Assembly (NCBI RefSeq): GCF_007655005.1
Contig: NZ_SZVW01000013.1
Coordinates: 1-64,000 of the forward strand
Origin: Streptomyces tibetensis
Lineage (GTDB): Bacteria; Actinomycetota; Actinomycetes; Streptomycetales; Streptomycetaceae
DNA: 64,000 nucleotides
Direction of reading: 5' to 3'
The notes beneath the pieces are model-generated. The model searched no databases. It saw only the letters and a program-made list of their open reading frames with translations, and was not told where the DNA came from. Each line of letters starts with the position of its first letter. The stretch's first letter is position 1. Below, one piece after another: positions 1-10,079 of the stretch. The translations under genes were made by a program, and so were the position numbers.

Positions 1-1069
1 CGGCGTCGAAGGCGATGGGGTAGATGTCCTGGTACTTCTTCGGCGGGTTCTCCGCATGGGCGATGGTGCCGTCGGGGCGGTGGTGGAACCACTCGGGGTG
101 CTTGTGCACCCAAGGATGGTCCGGGGAGCACTGCAGGGCGAAGTCCAGCGCCACCTCCATGCCCAGCTCCCGGGCCTGCCGGACGAACCAGGTGAAGTCC
201 TCCAGCGTGCCCAGATCCGGGTGGACGGCGTCGTGCCCGCCCTCGGGCGAGCCGATCGCCCAGGGCACGCCGACATCCTCGGGGCCGGGGGAGAGGGTGT
301 TGTTCTTCCCCTTGCGGAAGGTGGTGCCGATGGGGTGGATCGGCGGCAGGTAGACCACGTCGAAGCCCATCGCGGCGATCGCCGGCAGTCTGCGCGCGGC
401 GGTGCGGAAGGTGCCGTGGGGCTGCTGGGGGGTGCCTTCCGAGCGGGGGAAGAACTCGTACCACGAGCCGTACAGGGCCCGCTCCCGCTCCACGAGCAGG
501 GGCAGCGGCTCGCTGCTGGTGACCAGGTCCCGCAGCGGATACCGGGCCAGGACCGCGTCCACCTCCGGCGTCAGCGCCGCCGCCAGACGAGCCGCCGCGG
601 ACAGCGAGTCGTCGCGCAGAGTCTCCGCCGCGGTGAGCAGCACGGTGCGGCCGGCTCCCTTCGGCACGCCGGCCGCTGCCCGCTCGTACAGTTCCGCACC
701 CTCTTCCAGGACCAGGCCCGGGTCGATGCCCGCCGGGATCTTTATGCCCGCCGTGTGGCGCCAGGTGGCCACCGGATCGCTCCAGGCCTCCACGCGGTAC
801 GACCAGCGGCCGACGGCGTTCGCGGTGACCTCGGCGCCCCAGCGGTCGCTGCCGGGGGCGAGCTCGCGCATCGGCGTCCACGGCCCGGGGCGGCCTTCGG
901 GGTCCTTCAGGACGACATCGGCGGCCACCGCGTCGTGCCCCTCCCGGAACACGGTGGCGGTGACCTCGAACGTTTCACCCACGACCGCCTTCGCCGGCCG
1001 GTTGCCGCTCTCCACGGCCGGGCGGACGTCCCGTACCGGGATTCGGCCGATGGCCCGGGTCCTTCTCAT
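1..1069 (-). CDS. glgE: GlgE maltosyltransferase, N-terminal 356 residues (cut by window edge)
   Basis: Alpha-1,4-glucan:maltose-1-phosphate maltosyltransferase, which extends alpha-glucans from maltose-1-phosphate in the trehalose-to-glycogen route. The start ATG is at 1069; the 3' end lies beyond position 1. Visible are the N-terminal beta-sandwich domain opening with GRIPVRDVRP, a helical insert (about residues 115-200), and the first part of the GH13 barrel with YLPPIHPIGTTFRKGKNN and the stretch VALDFALQCSPDHPW. The catalytic residues are off the window. The family is usually about 660-700 aa, so roughly half is present. The glgX gene 1.3 kb away on the other strand supports a glycogen-metabolism neighbourhood. 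Confidence 0.93.
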   Translation of the reverse strand, partial: MRRTRAIGRIPVRDVRPAVESGNRPAKAVVGETFEVTATVFREGHDAVAADVVLKDPEGRPGPWTPMRELAPGSDRWGAEVTANAVGRWSYRVEAWSDPVATWRHTAGIKIPAGIDPGLVLEEGAELYERAAAGVPKGAGRTVLLTAAETLRDDSLSAAARLAAALTPEVDAVLARYPLRDLVTSSEPLPLLVERERALYGSWYEFFPRSEGTPQQPHGTFRTAARRLPAIAAMGFDVVYLPPIHPIGTTFRKGKNNTLSPGPEDVGVPWAIGSPEGGHDAVHPDLGTLEDFTWFVRQARELGMEVALDFALQCSPDHPWVHKHPEWFHHRPDGTIAHAENPPKKYQDIYPIAFDA

Positions 1070-1142
1070 GGTCCTCACCTCCAGCGTGCTCGAAAGCCGG
1101 GCCGCAGGGCCCGGCCGGGGGACGGGATGTGCGGGAAGGCCG

Positions 1143-1511
1143 TTACCTTCCCGCCGGGGATCTGCGCTCGGCAGCCGGGGATCTCCGTTCCGCCGCCGAC
1201 GGTCTGCGCCGGACCGCCGTGGCCGGACGAGTCCGTTCGCCGGGTTCCTGCAGACAGGTGACGTGCTGCTCCTGGAGGCAGGTGATCTGCTGTTCCTGCA
1301 GGTAGGTGATGTGGTTCGTGCGCAGGTACCGCTCGGCCGCGTCCGCGGCCTCCCGAGCGCAGCGCTTGCCCATCAGCACACAGAGCGTGTAGCCGGAGTC
1401 CTCGAACGTGGTCCGCACCGTGCGGTCGTTCGGTGCCGCGAGCATCACGCGTTCCCAGGCCCGGTAACGCCGCAACTGCCGGGCGACTTCGGCTTTGGCG
1501 GGTAGCAGCAT
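1143..1511 (-). CDS. DUF5133-type protein with repetitive tail
   Basis: A 122-aa protein of the Streptomyces DUF5133 type; no biochemical role is known to me. The conserved core is residues 1-65 (MLLPAKAEVARQLRRYRAWE, then a segment ending YTLCVLMGKRCAREAADAAE). I chose the ATG at 1511 because AAAGGTG precedes it by about 8 nt; an upstream in-frame start at 1619 would add 36 residues without family resemblance. The tail is odd: three 8-residue repeats of the form xITxLQEQ (residues 67-90), then a second SAAERRSP-like repeat, suggesting replication slippage. It lies downstream of a 363-bp gap and reads toward glgE. Confidence 0.7.
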   Translation of the reverse strand: MLLPAKAEVARQLRRYRAWERVMLAAPNDRTVRTTFEDSGYTLCVLMGKRCAREAADAAERYLRTNHITYLQEQQITCLQEQHVTCLQEPGERTRPATAVRRRPSAAERRSPAAERRSPAGR

Positions 1512-1874
1512 GGCGCCGATCACCTTTCGGGGCTCGAGGGGCACGGTCTCCCGACGGTCGGACGGCGGCCGTGCGCACAGCGACACGGATCCGTGACGGC
1601 GATCGAGTTCTTCACACATGGTGCACGCGGGGCGACGCAGCGTCTTGTTGGATCTTCAACCACTAGGGGTTTCGCTGGGCCGATCAGGTCACCCGAACCC
1701 GCTCACTTGTGTGTACGGCAGCCTCAGCTGTGCGCTCGTGTTGCACGAACGGGCTATCACCCTCAGGCTGAGTGTGACTCAGAAGCGATAGGCGCTCACG
1801 TTCCGTGTTCGGGGCTCGTCCCGCAGGACCGCGGGAGCGAGAAGGAACTGAGCTTCGCGGTGAGGAGCCGACCG
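1512..1874. other. Divergent intergenic region, 363 bp
   Basis: Gap between the DUF5133 gene (leftward) and the ATP-binding protein gene (rightward), so promoters for both should lie here. The stretch from about 1640 to 1800 is richer in A/T than the neighbours. I see no convincing ORF, RNA gene or clean inverted repeat. A reading frame open from 1593 runs into the ATPase gene, but its N-terminal part has no protein-like bias. Confidence 0.4.
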
Positions 1875-2383
1875 ATGAAGACCGCAGTGCCCTGCTACTA
1901 CCACCTCGACGTGGAAGTCAACCCGGAACGGGTGGGACAGGTCAGCCGCATTCTGGCCGCTCACCTGAGGTTCTGGGACCTGGACAACCTGATCCAGCCC
2001 GTCTGCGGCGGTGCCGAGATGCTGCTCAAGGCCATCGACGAACACGCCACGGACAAGAACACGTCGATCGAGATGTGGTGGAACGGGCAGCACCTGATCA
2101 CCGCCATCGGGGACAACGACCGCGCCCTGCGCCCGGACCAGGAGCTGCGCGGGTGCCTGGAGCACCTCGCGGCGATGAGCGACGGCTGGGGCTGTTGCGC
2201 CACCGAGACCGGCAGCAAGGTCATCTGGTTCTCGCAGCGCGCCCGCGCCGGGGAACGCGTCCCGCTGGTGCCGACCGCGCCCGCGCCGCGCGAGAGCGAG
2301 GGCCTCGACGTGCCCCGCGAGGAGCGGGTCGCGCAGCTGGCCGGGCCGGCCGGCATCCCGGCCGACATCCTGGAGGACGCCCG

Positions 2384-2387
<4 letters not shown>
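1875..2387 (+). CDS. Anti-sigma-factor-like ATP-binding protein (HATPase_c-type, 170 aa)
   Basis: A 170-aa cytoplasmic protein resembling the small RsbW-like ATPases of Streptomyces. These usually bind sigma or anti-anti-sigma factors and act as switch kinases. The start ATG at 1875 follows TGAGGAG. The fold is suggested by a segment around residues 50-60 (GGAEMLLKAIDEHA, in the place of the N-box helix) and by WNGQHLITAIGDNDRAL, where GDND resembles a G1 box. The usual ELxxNAxxH motif is weak, so kinase activity is uncertain. The stop overlaps the GTG start of glgX by 3 bp (GTGA), so the two are translationally coupled. It might regulate the response that drives glycogen genes. Confidence 0.65.
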
Positions 2388-4519
<2,132 letters not shown>

Positions 4520-4537
<18 letters not shown>

Positions 4538-5344
4538 CCGTCGGCGGTCGCGGCGCGTGGTCACCGTGAACTGCGCGCCGTCGTGGTCGCGCAGCACCGC
4601 CTCGTCGCTGCCCTTGGACAGGACGCTGCCGCCGTGGAGTTCCGCCGCACGGGCGCAGGCCTCCACGTCGTCGACGGAGAAGTGGACCTGCCAGTGCGGC
4701 CGGATCGCGGGGTCGGGGGCCGCCTCCAGGGCCCCTGACTCGATCCGGGCCACCACGTCCCCGCGGCTGCGCAGTACGACCTCGCCGCCCTCGTAATGGA
4801 CCTCGCAGCAACCCGGCCGCTGGGTCGCCCACTCGAGGATCTCGCCGTAGAAGATCGCCGCGTCGAAGGCGTCCCGGGTGTGGAGCGTGATGAAGGCCGG
4901 CTGCGCGTTGCGCCAGGTCTCCCAGTCGGTGAAGAGGTCGCCCTCCCAGATGCCGAAGGTCGCCCCGTCCCGGTCGGCCAGCAGCGCCGCCCGCCCCGGC
5001 GGCAGGGAGATCGGCCCGACCGCGACCGTCCCCATGCGCTCCTGCACCCGCGCCACCGCTTCGTCCGCGCTGCGCACCGCGAAGTACGGCGTCCACGCCA
5101 CCGCCATCTGCCACATGGTCGCCACCCCCGCGATGCCGGCCACCGGCGAGCCGTCCACCAGCGCGATCCGGAACCGGTCGCCGAGTTTGGCCGGCCGCCA
5201 CTGCCAGCCCAGCACGGCCCCGTAGAACTCCTCCGTCGCCTTGACGTCCCGGCTGGTCAGGCTCACCCAGCAGGGTGCGCCGAACACGGACTGTGATGAG
5301 ACGACGTCCTTCGTGCCGGAGGAGGTGGGCATGTTGTGGTTCAT
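4520..5344 (-). CDS. Tandem VOC (glyoxalase/bleomycin-resistance-like) protein
   Basis: A 274-aa protein made of two vicinal-oxygen-chelate domains, about residues 18-135 and 145-262. Each starts with the typical pattern (CWVSLTSRDVKATEEFYGAVLGW; FITLHTRDAFDAAIFYGEIL) and ends with a D-x-x-G-A-x-F type strand (DRDGATFGIWE; DHDGAQFTV). Such Streptomyces proteins are annotated as glyoxalase-like; the substrate is unknown. The ATG at 5344 has AGGA 11 nt upstream; an internal ATG at 5332 is possible. It ends inside the last codons of glgX on the opposite strand. Confidence 0.85.
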
Positions 5345-5595
5345 GGCAGTCGCGTCCTGATCTCGTCGGCCTGGCAGCCACCGGAGGATTGACACCAGTG
5401 TCCAACCGGAACCGCTGTGGGCGCCTGCCGAGTACCCCGGCGAGGGCGCCGAAACGGCGTCCGGCCTGGTCCGCCCCGGTGGCACAGGGCGGACCGAGTG
5501 ACGACGATGGATGGGTCGGACACTGCGTCAGGGTACTCAAGCATCCGGTGGGACCTCGGGCGCAGCGCAGCGCCGCACCGGACCCGGAGGTGACC

Positions 5596-5916
5596 ATGCC
5601 CACGGACGGGGGCTCGGATCGGATCCTCGAACTTCAGGAACAGGTCCAGCAGCTGAAGGAGGCGGTCGTTTCCCACGCCGTCGTGGACCAGGCGATCGGG
5701 ATGGTGGTGGCACTCGGCCGGATCTCCCCCGACCGGGGGTGGGCCGTGCTGAAGGAGGTCTCCCAGCGCACCAACATCAAGCTGCGCAACGTGGCCGAAC
5801 TGATCCTCGTCTGGGGGCGCACGGGCGTGATGCCCGAGGAGATCCGGGCCGTACTGGAGGACGCCCTCGACCGCGCCGGACCGACGCAGATCCCCGGATC
5901 GCCGCCGGAGGTGTGA
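5596..5916 (+). CDS. ANTAR-domain RNA-binding protein (106 aa)
   Basis: A small protein consisting of a short N-terminal coiled segment (ILELQEQVQQLKEAVVSHA) and an ANTAR domain (about residues 30-80: VDQAIGMVVALGRISPDRGW, then VLKEVSQRTNIKLRNVAELI). ANTAR domains bind tandem hairpins in mRNA and act as antiterminators. There is no GAF or receiver sensor part, so the input must come from a partner. The ATG at 5596 is preceded by GGAGGTG with 5-nt spacing, which rules out the longer open frame beginning at 5275. The gene converges on the sigma factor gene with only 30 bp between stops. Confidence 0.85.
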   Translation: MPTDGGSDRILELQEQVQQLKEAVVSHAVVDQAIGMVVALGRISPDRGWAVLKEVSQRTNIKLRNVAELILVWGRTGVMPEEIRAVLEDALDRAGPTQIPGSPPEV

Positions 5917-5946
5917 TCCCCGGCGGCGGCACCGGACGCCCGCGCG

Positions 5947-6738
5947 TCAGCGGGCCTCGGTGAGCAGTTCCTCACGCAGATGGGCGAAGCAACTGCTGAG
6001 CAATCGGGAGACGTGCATCTGCGAGATGCCGAGCTGTTCGGCGATACGGCTCTGCGTCATGCCCTTGAAGAAGCGCAAGTAGAGGATGATCCGTTCGCGC
6101 TCCGGCAGCGCCTCGAGACAGGGCCGGACGGCCACCCGGTTGACGACGATGTCGAAGGCCGGGTCGGGTCCGCCGATCGCGTCCCCGAGGGCGTAGCCGT
6201 CGGTCCCGGGCATCTCCGCCTCCAGCGACAGCGCGGAGAAGCACTCCAGGGCCTCCATGCCGGTGCGCACCTCACCATCGGTGAGCTGGGCGAACTCGGC
6301 GATCTCGGCGACCGTGGGGGCGCGCCCCGGGGTGGTCTGCGACAGTTCCTTGGCCGCGTGCCGCACCCGGTTGCGCAGGTCCTGGACCCGGCGGGGCACG
6401 TGCAGCGTCCACATGTGGTCACGGAAGTGGCGCTTGATCTCGCCGGTGACCGTCGGTACCGCGTACGCCTCGAAGGCGTTGCCACGGGCCGGGTCGTAGT
6501 GGTCGACCGCCTTCACGAGGCCCAGGGCGGCCACCTGGTAGAGGTCCTCGAGGGATTCGCCACGGCCGCGGAAACGGACGGCGATCCGCTCGGCCATGGG
6601 AAGCCAGGCCTCGACCAGCTCGTCCCGCAGGGCCTTGCGCTCGGGCCCTTCGGGCAGCTGCGCGAGACGCGCGAACGCCGCCGCGGTGTCGGGGGCGTCG
6701 TCGTGGGGGTGCGTTCGGGTGCTGCCGGCGATACGCAT
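5947..6738 (-). CDS. SigB/SigF-type RNA polymerase sigma factor
   Basis: A 263-aa sigma-70 factor of the stress/sporulation SigB-SigF-SigG group. Region 2 is at residues 50-125 (MAERIAVRFRGRG, DLYQVAALGLVKAVDHYDP, FEAYAVPTVTGEIKRHFRD). Region 3 follows (VPRRVQDLRNRV), then region 4 at about 200-260 with the helix-turn-helix TQSRIAEQLGISQMHVSRLL. The ATG at 6738 has GAGGTG 6 nt upstream; upstream in-frame starts lack a site. Such factors are normally held by an RsbW-like anti-sigma factor; the ATPase at 1875 is a possible but unproven partner. Confidence 0.93.
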   Translation of the reverse strand: MRIAGSTRTHPHDDAPDTAAAFARLAQLPEGPERKALRDELVEAWLPMAERIAVRFRGRGESLEDLYQVAALGLVKAVDHYDPARGNAFEAYAVPTVTGEIKRHFRDHMWTLHVPRRVQDLRNRVRHAAKELSQTTPGRAPTVAEIAEFAQLTDGEVRTGMEALECFSALSLEAEMPGTDGYALGDAIGGPDPAFDIVVNRVAVRPCLEALPERERIILYLRFFKGMTQSRIAEQLGISQMHVSRLLSSCFAHLREELLTEAR

Positions 6739-6935
6739 GGTGCGCACCTCCCTGAGCAGGTGCTGAATGGGGACAGACACCGTGGGAAGCGCGGCCTCGG
6801 ACCTCACGGAAGCACTGGGAGTCCCGGGCGGCCGGCTCCCCACATACGTGCCTCCTGTCCGAAGCACTGGCAATTCAGACAATACGGCATTTGGGGGACG
6901 CGGGCGCTCTCACGGTCGCTGCCCTTTCAGGTACG

Positions 6936-6992
6936 TCTCTTGACCTCTCTTGACCTCACCTTGGATCGATTAGCTCTGTTACAGAGCTAATC
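6936..6992 (+). promoter_or_regulatory. Promoter and perfect palindromic operator of the MarR-DrrAB operon
   Basis: A 25-bp inverted repeat with 11-bp arms GATTAGCTCTG and CAGAGCTAATC around TTA occupies 6968-6992 and ends 8 bp before the MarR start codon. Upstream, TCTCTTGACC is repeated directly at 6936-6945 and 6946-6955, giving two TTGACC hexamers as -35 candidates. The palindrome would cover the -10 region. This is the layout expected for MarR autorepression. Confidence 0.75.
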
Positions 6993-7000
6993 TCGGCCGC

Positions 7001-7456
7001 ATGGAGCCGGAGACCTTCCCGGAAGAGCTGGCCGACGCGCTCGTCGGGGTCCAGCGGCTGATCCGACGGCGCCTGCGGCGGCAGATGCCCGACCCGCGGC
7101 TGCGCGGTGCCGAGGTGGAACTGCTGCGTCTGGTCGTGGCGCGGCCCGGCGTCGGCATCTCCGACGCGGCCAAGGACCTCGGGCTGGCGGCCAACTCGGT
7201 GTCCACCCTGGTCAACCAGCTGGCGGGGGCCGGCTACCTGGTCCGCGAGACCGACCCCGCCGACCGGCGGGCCGCCCGGCTGCTGCCCACGCCGGCCGCC
7301 GAGGCGCGGCTGGGGGAGTGGCGCAGGCTCCGCGCCGAGCTCGTACGCCGCCAGGTGGCGCGCCTGGACGAAGCGGACCGCCAGGCGCTGCTCGCCGCGA
7401 TCCCGGCCCTGCGCAAGCTGGCCGACACCCTGCACGAGGAGGCCGAGGAATCATGA
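7001..7456 (+). CDS. MarR-family regulator of the adjacent exporter
   Basis: A 151-aa winged helix-turn-helix repressor. The HTH is at about residues 50-75 (GISDAAKDLGLAANSVSTLV) and the wing follows (YLVRETDPADRRAARLLPT). N- and C-terminal helices would form the dimer domain. The start ATG at 7001 lies just behind the palindrome at 6968-6992, and no clear ribosome site is seen, so translation could be near-leaderless. The stop overlaps the next ATG (ATGA), coupling it to a DrrA-type ATPase. Inference: it represses its own operon and is released by an exported compound. Confidence 0.9.
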   Translation: MEPETFPEELADALVGVQRLIRRRLRRQMPDPRLRGAEVELLRLVVARPGVGISDAAKDLGLAANSVSTLVNQLAGAGYLVRETDPADRRAARLLPTPAAEARLGEWRRLRAELVRRQVARLDEADRQALLAAIPALRKLADTLHEEAEES

Positions 7457-8520
7457 CGAGGGACACCGCCCCATCCCGGCCCGACGGGCCCGCCCGCCGG
7501 ACCGACCGGCCCGATTCCCGGGCCGACCGGCCCGATTCCCGGGCTGACGGGACCGACCCTCGGGCCGACGAAACGGGCCCCCGGGGCGACGAGGCCGGCC
7601 CCCGGGTTGACGAGGCCGGCCCTCGGGCCGACGAAACGGGCCCCCGGGTTGACGGGGCCGGTCCCCGGGGCGACGAGACCGTCCCCCAGGCCGACGCCGT
7701 CGCCTGTACCGGGCTCGCCTACGCCTTCGGCGACACCAACGCCGTGGACGGACTCGACCTCACCGTCCGGCAGGGCGAGGTCTTCGGCCTGCTCGGGCCC
7801 AACGGCGCGGGCAAGACCACCGCCATCCGCTGCATCACCACCCTGCTGCCCGTGCCCGCCGGCATGGTCCGCGTCTTCGGCCACGACACCGCCGTGGATC
7901 GCATGGCCGTACGCCGCCTGCTCGGCTACGTTCCGCAGCAACTGTCCGCGGACGCCGGACTCACCGGACGGGAGAACGTCGCCCTGTTCGCCCGGGTCTT
8001 CGACGTGTCCCGCGCGGAGCGCACCGAGCGCGTCGCCCAGGCCCTGGCCGCCGTCGACCTCGCCGACGCCGCCGACCGGCTGGCCGCCACGTACTCCGGC
8101 GGTATGGTCCGCCGGCTCGAACTCGCCCAGGCGCTGGTCAGCGCCCCGCGGCTGCTGATCCTCGACGAGCCCACGATCGGCCTGGATCCGATCGCCCGCA
8201 CCGGCGTGTGGGAGCACATCGGCGCCGTCCGCCGGGCCACCGGCATGACCGTGCTCGTGACCACCCACTACATGGACGAGGCCGACCAGTACTGCGACCG
8301 GGTCGCCCTGATGCACCGCGGCCGGATCCGGGCCCTCGGCACCCCCACTGAGCTCCGGGAGGGGCTCGGCGCCCGCCGCCGCGCCGCGGGCGCGGCCCAG
8401 AACGCGCTGCCGACGCTGGAGGACGTCTTCCGGGACGTGGCCGGCAGCGGTCTCGACGACGAGGCAGGAGATTTCCGCGATGTCCGAAGCACCCGCCGCA
8501 CCGCGCGCCGTGTCGGCTGA
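7453..8520 (+). CDS. DrrA-type ABC transporter ATP-binding protein with repetitive N-terminus
   Basis: The ATPase subunit of a drug-exporter-type ABC system. From about residue 82 the ABC domain is complete: Walker A GPNGAGKTT, Q-loop VPQQLS, signature YSGGMVRR, Walker B LLILDEP, H-loop TTHYMDEAD. The first 80 residues are unusual: about nine copies of a 7-residue unit such as PRADETG, PRGDEAG or PRVDEAG (DNA period 21 bp, about 7507-7690). This tract is charged, proline-rich and likely disordered. The ATG at 7453 overlaps the MarR stop. The 3' end overlaps the permease gene by 41 bp. Confidence 0.93.
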   Translation: MTRDTAPSRPDGPARRTDRPDSRADRPDSRADGTDPRADETGPRGDEAGPRVDEAGPRADETGPRVDGAGPRGDETVPQADAVACTGLAYAFGDTNAVDGLDLTVRQGEVFGLLGPNGAGKTTAIRCITTLLPVPAGMVRVFGHDTAVDRMAVRRLLGYVPQQLSADAGLTGRENVALFARVFDVSRAERTERVAQALAAVDLADAADRLAATYSGGMVRRLELAQALVSAPRLLILDEPTIGLDPIARTGVWEHIGAVRRATGMTVLVTTHYMDEADQYCDRVALMHRGRIRALGTPTELREGLGARRRAAGAAQNALPTLEDVFRDVAGSGLDDEAGDFRDVRSTRRTARRVG

Positions 8521-9340
8521 CCCCGCCCGCGCCCACGGCGTCGACCTGCTGCTCAAACCCCCGGCGCCCCGAGCCGGTTGGCGGCTGCTGCCCGCCCGCG
8601 TCGGCGCGATGTGCGCGGTCGAACTGCAGAAGCTGCGCCACGACCGCACCGAGCTGTACACCCGCGCGGTCCAGCCCGCCCTCTGGCTGCTGATCTTCGG
8701 TCAGACCTTCACGCGCATCAAGGCGATCCCCACCGGCGGCATCCCCTACGTCGACTACCTGGCGCCCGGCATCATCGCCCAGTCCGCGATGTTCATCGCC
8801 ATCTTCTACGGCATCCAGATCATCTGGGAGCGCGACGCCGGTGTCCTCAACAAGCTCCTCGTCACCCCGACTCCGCGGTCGGCCCTGATCACCGGCAAGG
8901 CGTTCGCGGCCGGGGTGAAGTCGCTCGTCCAGGCCGTCGTGGTGCTGCTCATCGCGGCACTGCTCGGCGTGGCCCTGACCTGGAACCCGATCGAGCTGCT
9001 CGCCGTCGCCGCCATCGTGGTCCTCGGCTCGGCCTTCTTCTCCTGCCTGTCGATGACCATCGCCGGTATCGTCCTCAGCCGTGACCGCCTCATGGGCATC
9101 GGCCAGGCGATCACCATGCCGCTGTTCTTCGGCTCCAACGCCCTGTACCCGGTGTCCGTGATGCCGGGCTGGCTCCAGGCCGTCAGCAAGGCCAACCCGC
9201 TCAGCTACGAGGTGGACGCCCTGCGCGGCCTCCTCCTCGGCACGCCCCACCATCTGGCGTCCGACTTCGCGGTGCTGTGCCTGGCCGCCGCACTCGGCGT
9301 CACCGCGGCCTCGGCCCTGCTGGGCCGTCTGGCCCGTTGA
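8480..9340 (+). CDS. DrrB-type ABC-2 permease
   Basis: A 286-aa membrane subunit of the exporter, with about six hydrophobic segments (for example ALWLLIFGQTF, IIAQSAMFIAIFYGIQIIW, AVVVLLIAALLGVAL, LLAVAAIVVLGSAFF, LCLAAALGVTAASALLG). It has the ABC-2 signature region NKLLVTPTPRSALITGKAFA and the NPLSYEVDALRGLL motif typical of DrrB and NodJ-like permeases. The start at 8480 lies inside the ATPase gene and is preceded by GCAGGAG. With the ATPase and MarR it forms a self-contained, probably inducible efflux operon. The substrate is not readable from sequence. Confidence 0.93.
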   Translation: MSEAPAAPRAVSADPARAHGVDLLLKPPAPRAGWRLLPARVGAMCAVELQKLRHDRTELYTRAVQPALWLLIFGQTFTRIKAIPTGGIPYVDYLAPGIIAQSAMFIAIFYGIQIIWERDAGVLNKLLVTPTPRSALITGKAFAAGVKSLVQAVVVLLIAALLGVALTWNPIELLAVAAIVVLGSAFFSCLSMTIAGIVLSRDRLMGIGQAITMPLFFGSNALYPVSVMPGWLQAVSKANPLSYEVDALRGLLLGTPHHLASDFAVLCLAAALGVTAASALLGRLAR

Positions 9341-9420
9341 TCTTCACTCGTGGAAGTGATGTGCGGCACGCCCGGGCAAGCGCTTTCTCCCACTCTTTCC
9401 GGATAACCGCTGGGCACGGC

Positions 9421-9435
9421 TTGATCACCGATCAA
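9421..9435. promoter_or_regulatory. Perfect 6-3-6 palindrome (possible operator)
   Basis: TTGATCACCGATCAA is a perfect inverted repeat with a 3-bp spacer, in the 192-bp gap between the exporter operon and the next gene. It lies 98 bp upstream of the start at 9533, in a locally AT-rich patch, and could bind a dimeric regulator. No promoter boxes are clear. Confidence 0.4.
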
Positions 9436-9532
9436 AAAGGATGAACTGCCAGGCCACAGCGCATTCTGCTCATTTGACAGTGCGCTGAGACCACAGATAG
9501 GAAGCAGCTTCCAGAGGTCGAGAGGGTGCAGC

Positions 9533-10054
9533 GTGTACGAGCCGAACGTGGTCGGGGACTGGCAGGAGTACGACGAGCATGCCGGTCTGCGCGTCCGCGT
9601 CCACCGTCTGGAACCGGCCGAGCCGCCCCGCGGCCGGGACGACGCCGCCGAGGGGCTGACGTACTTCTGCCTCCGCGTGACGGTCGAGAACCGCGGCAGC
9701 CGTCATCTCGGCGTGCACCTGGAGGACGGCCAGATCGACGTCCGCCTCGGTCCGGACGGGGAGAGCGCCTTCATCGACTGGCGCAACTCGCAGTTCATCG
9801 AGGGCTTCGACGTCTACCCGCTGCGCCGGGCCACCGCCGTGCTCTATGCGGCCGGTGCCGAGGCGTCCCTGAGCCTGGTGGACGTCCAGGTGCAGTTGCG
9901 CGTCGAGGAGGAGTGGACCGACCGCCGGCTCTGGTCGGGCGGCATCGGCGCGCACGAGGGGGCCGCCGGCGGTCAGCAGGGCGCGGTGCGGGACAGCCTG
10001 GCGCACCAGGTGAGCGTCTTCCTGCGGGATCAGGCGGAGGAAGGCACCGCCTGA
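9533..10054 (+). CDS. Conserved hypothetical protein (173 aa)
   Basis: I do not recognise a named family. The protein is soluble, acidic and beta-rich by eye (alternating strands such as LTYFCLRVTVENRGSRHLGV, DGQIDVRLGPDGESAFIDW, SLVDVQVQLRVEEEW). No signal peptide or membrane segment is seen. The pattern, with VTVEN followed by a charged loop, resembles small immunoglobulin-like domains found in Streptomyces cytoplasmic proteins. The GTG at 9533 has AGAGG upstream. It converges on hemC with 25 bp between stops. Confidence 0.65.
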   Translation: MYEPNVVGDWQEYDEHAGLRVRVHRLEPAEPPRGRDDAAEGLTYFCLRVTVENRGSRHLGVHLEDGQIDVRLGPDGESAFIDWRNSQFIEGFDVYPLRRATAVLYAAGAEASLSLVDVQVQLRVEEEWTDRRLWSGGIGAHEGAAGGQQGAVRDSLAHQVSVFLRDQAEEGTA

Positions 10055-10079
10055 TCCGGCGTCAGGGTGTCGCGGGGAG

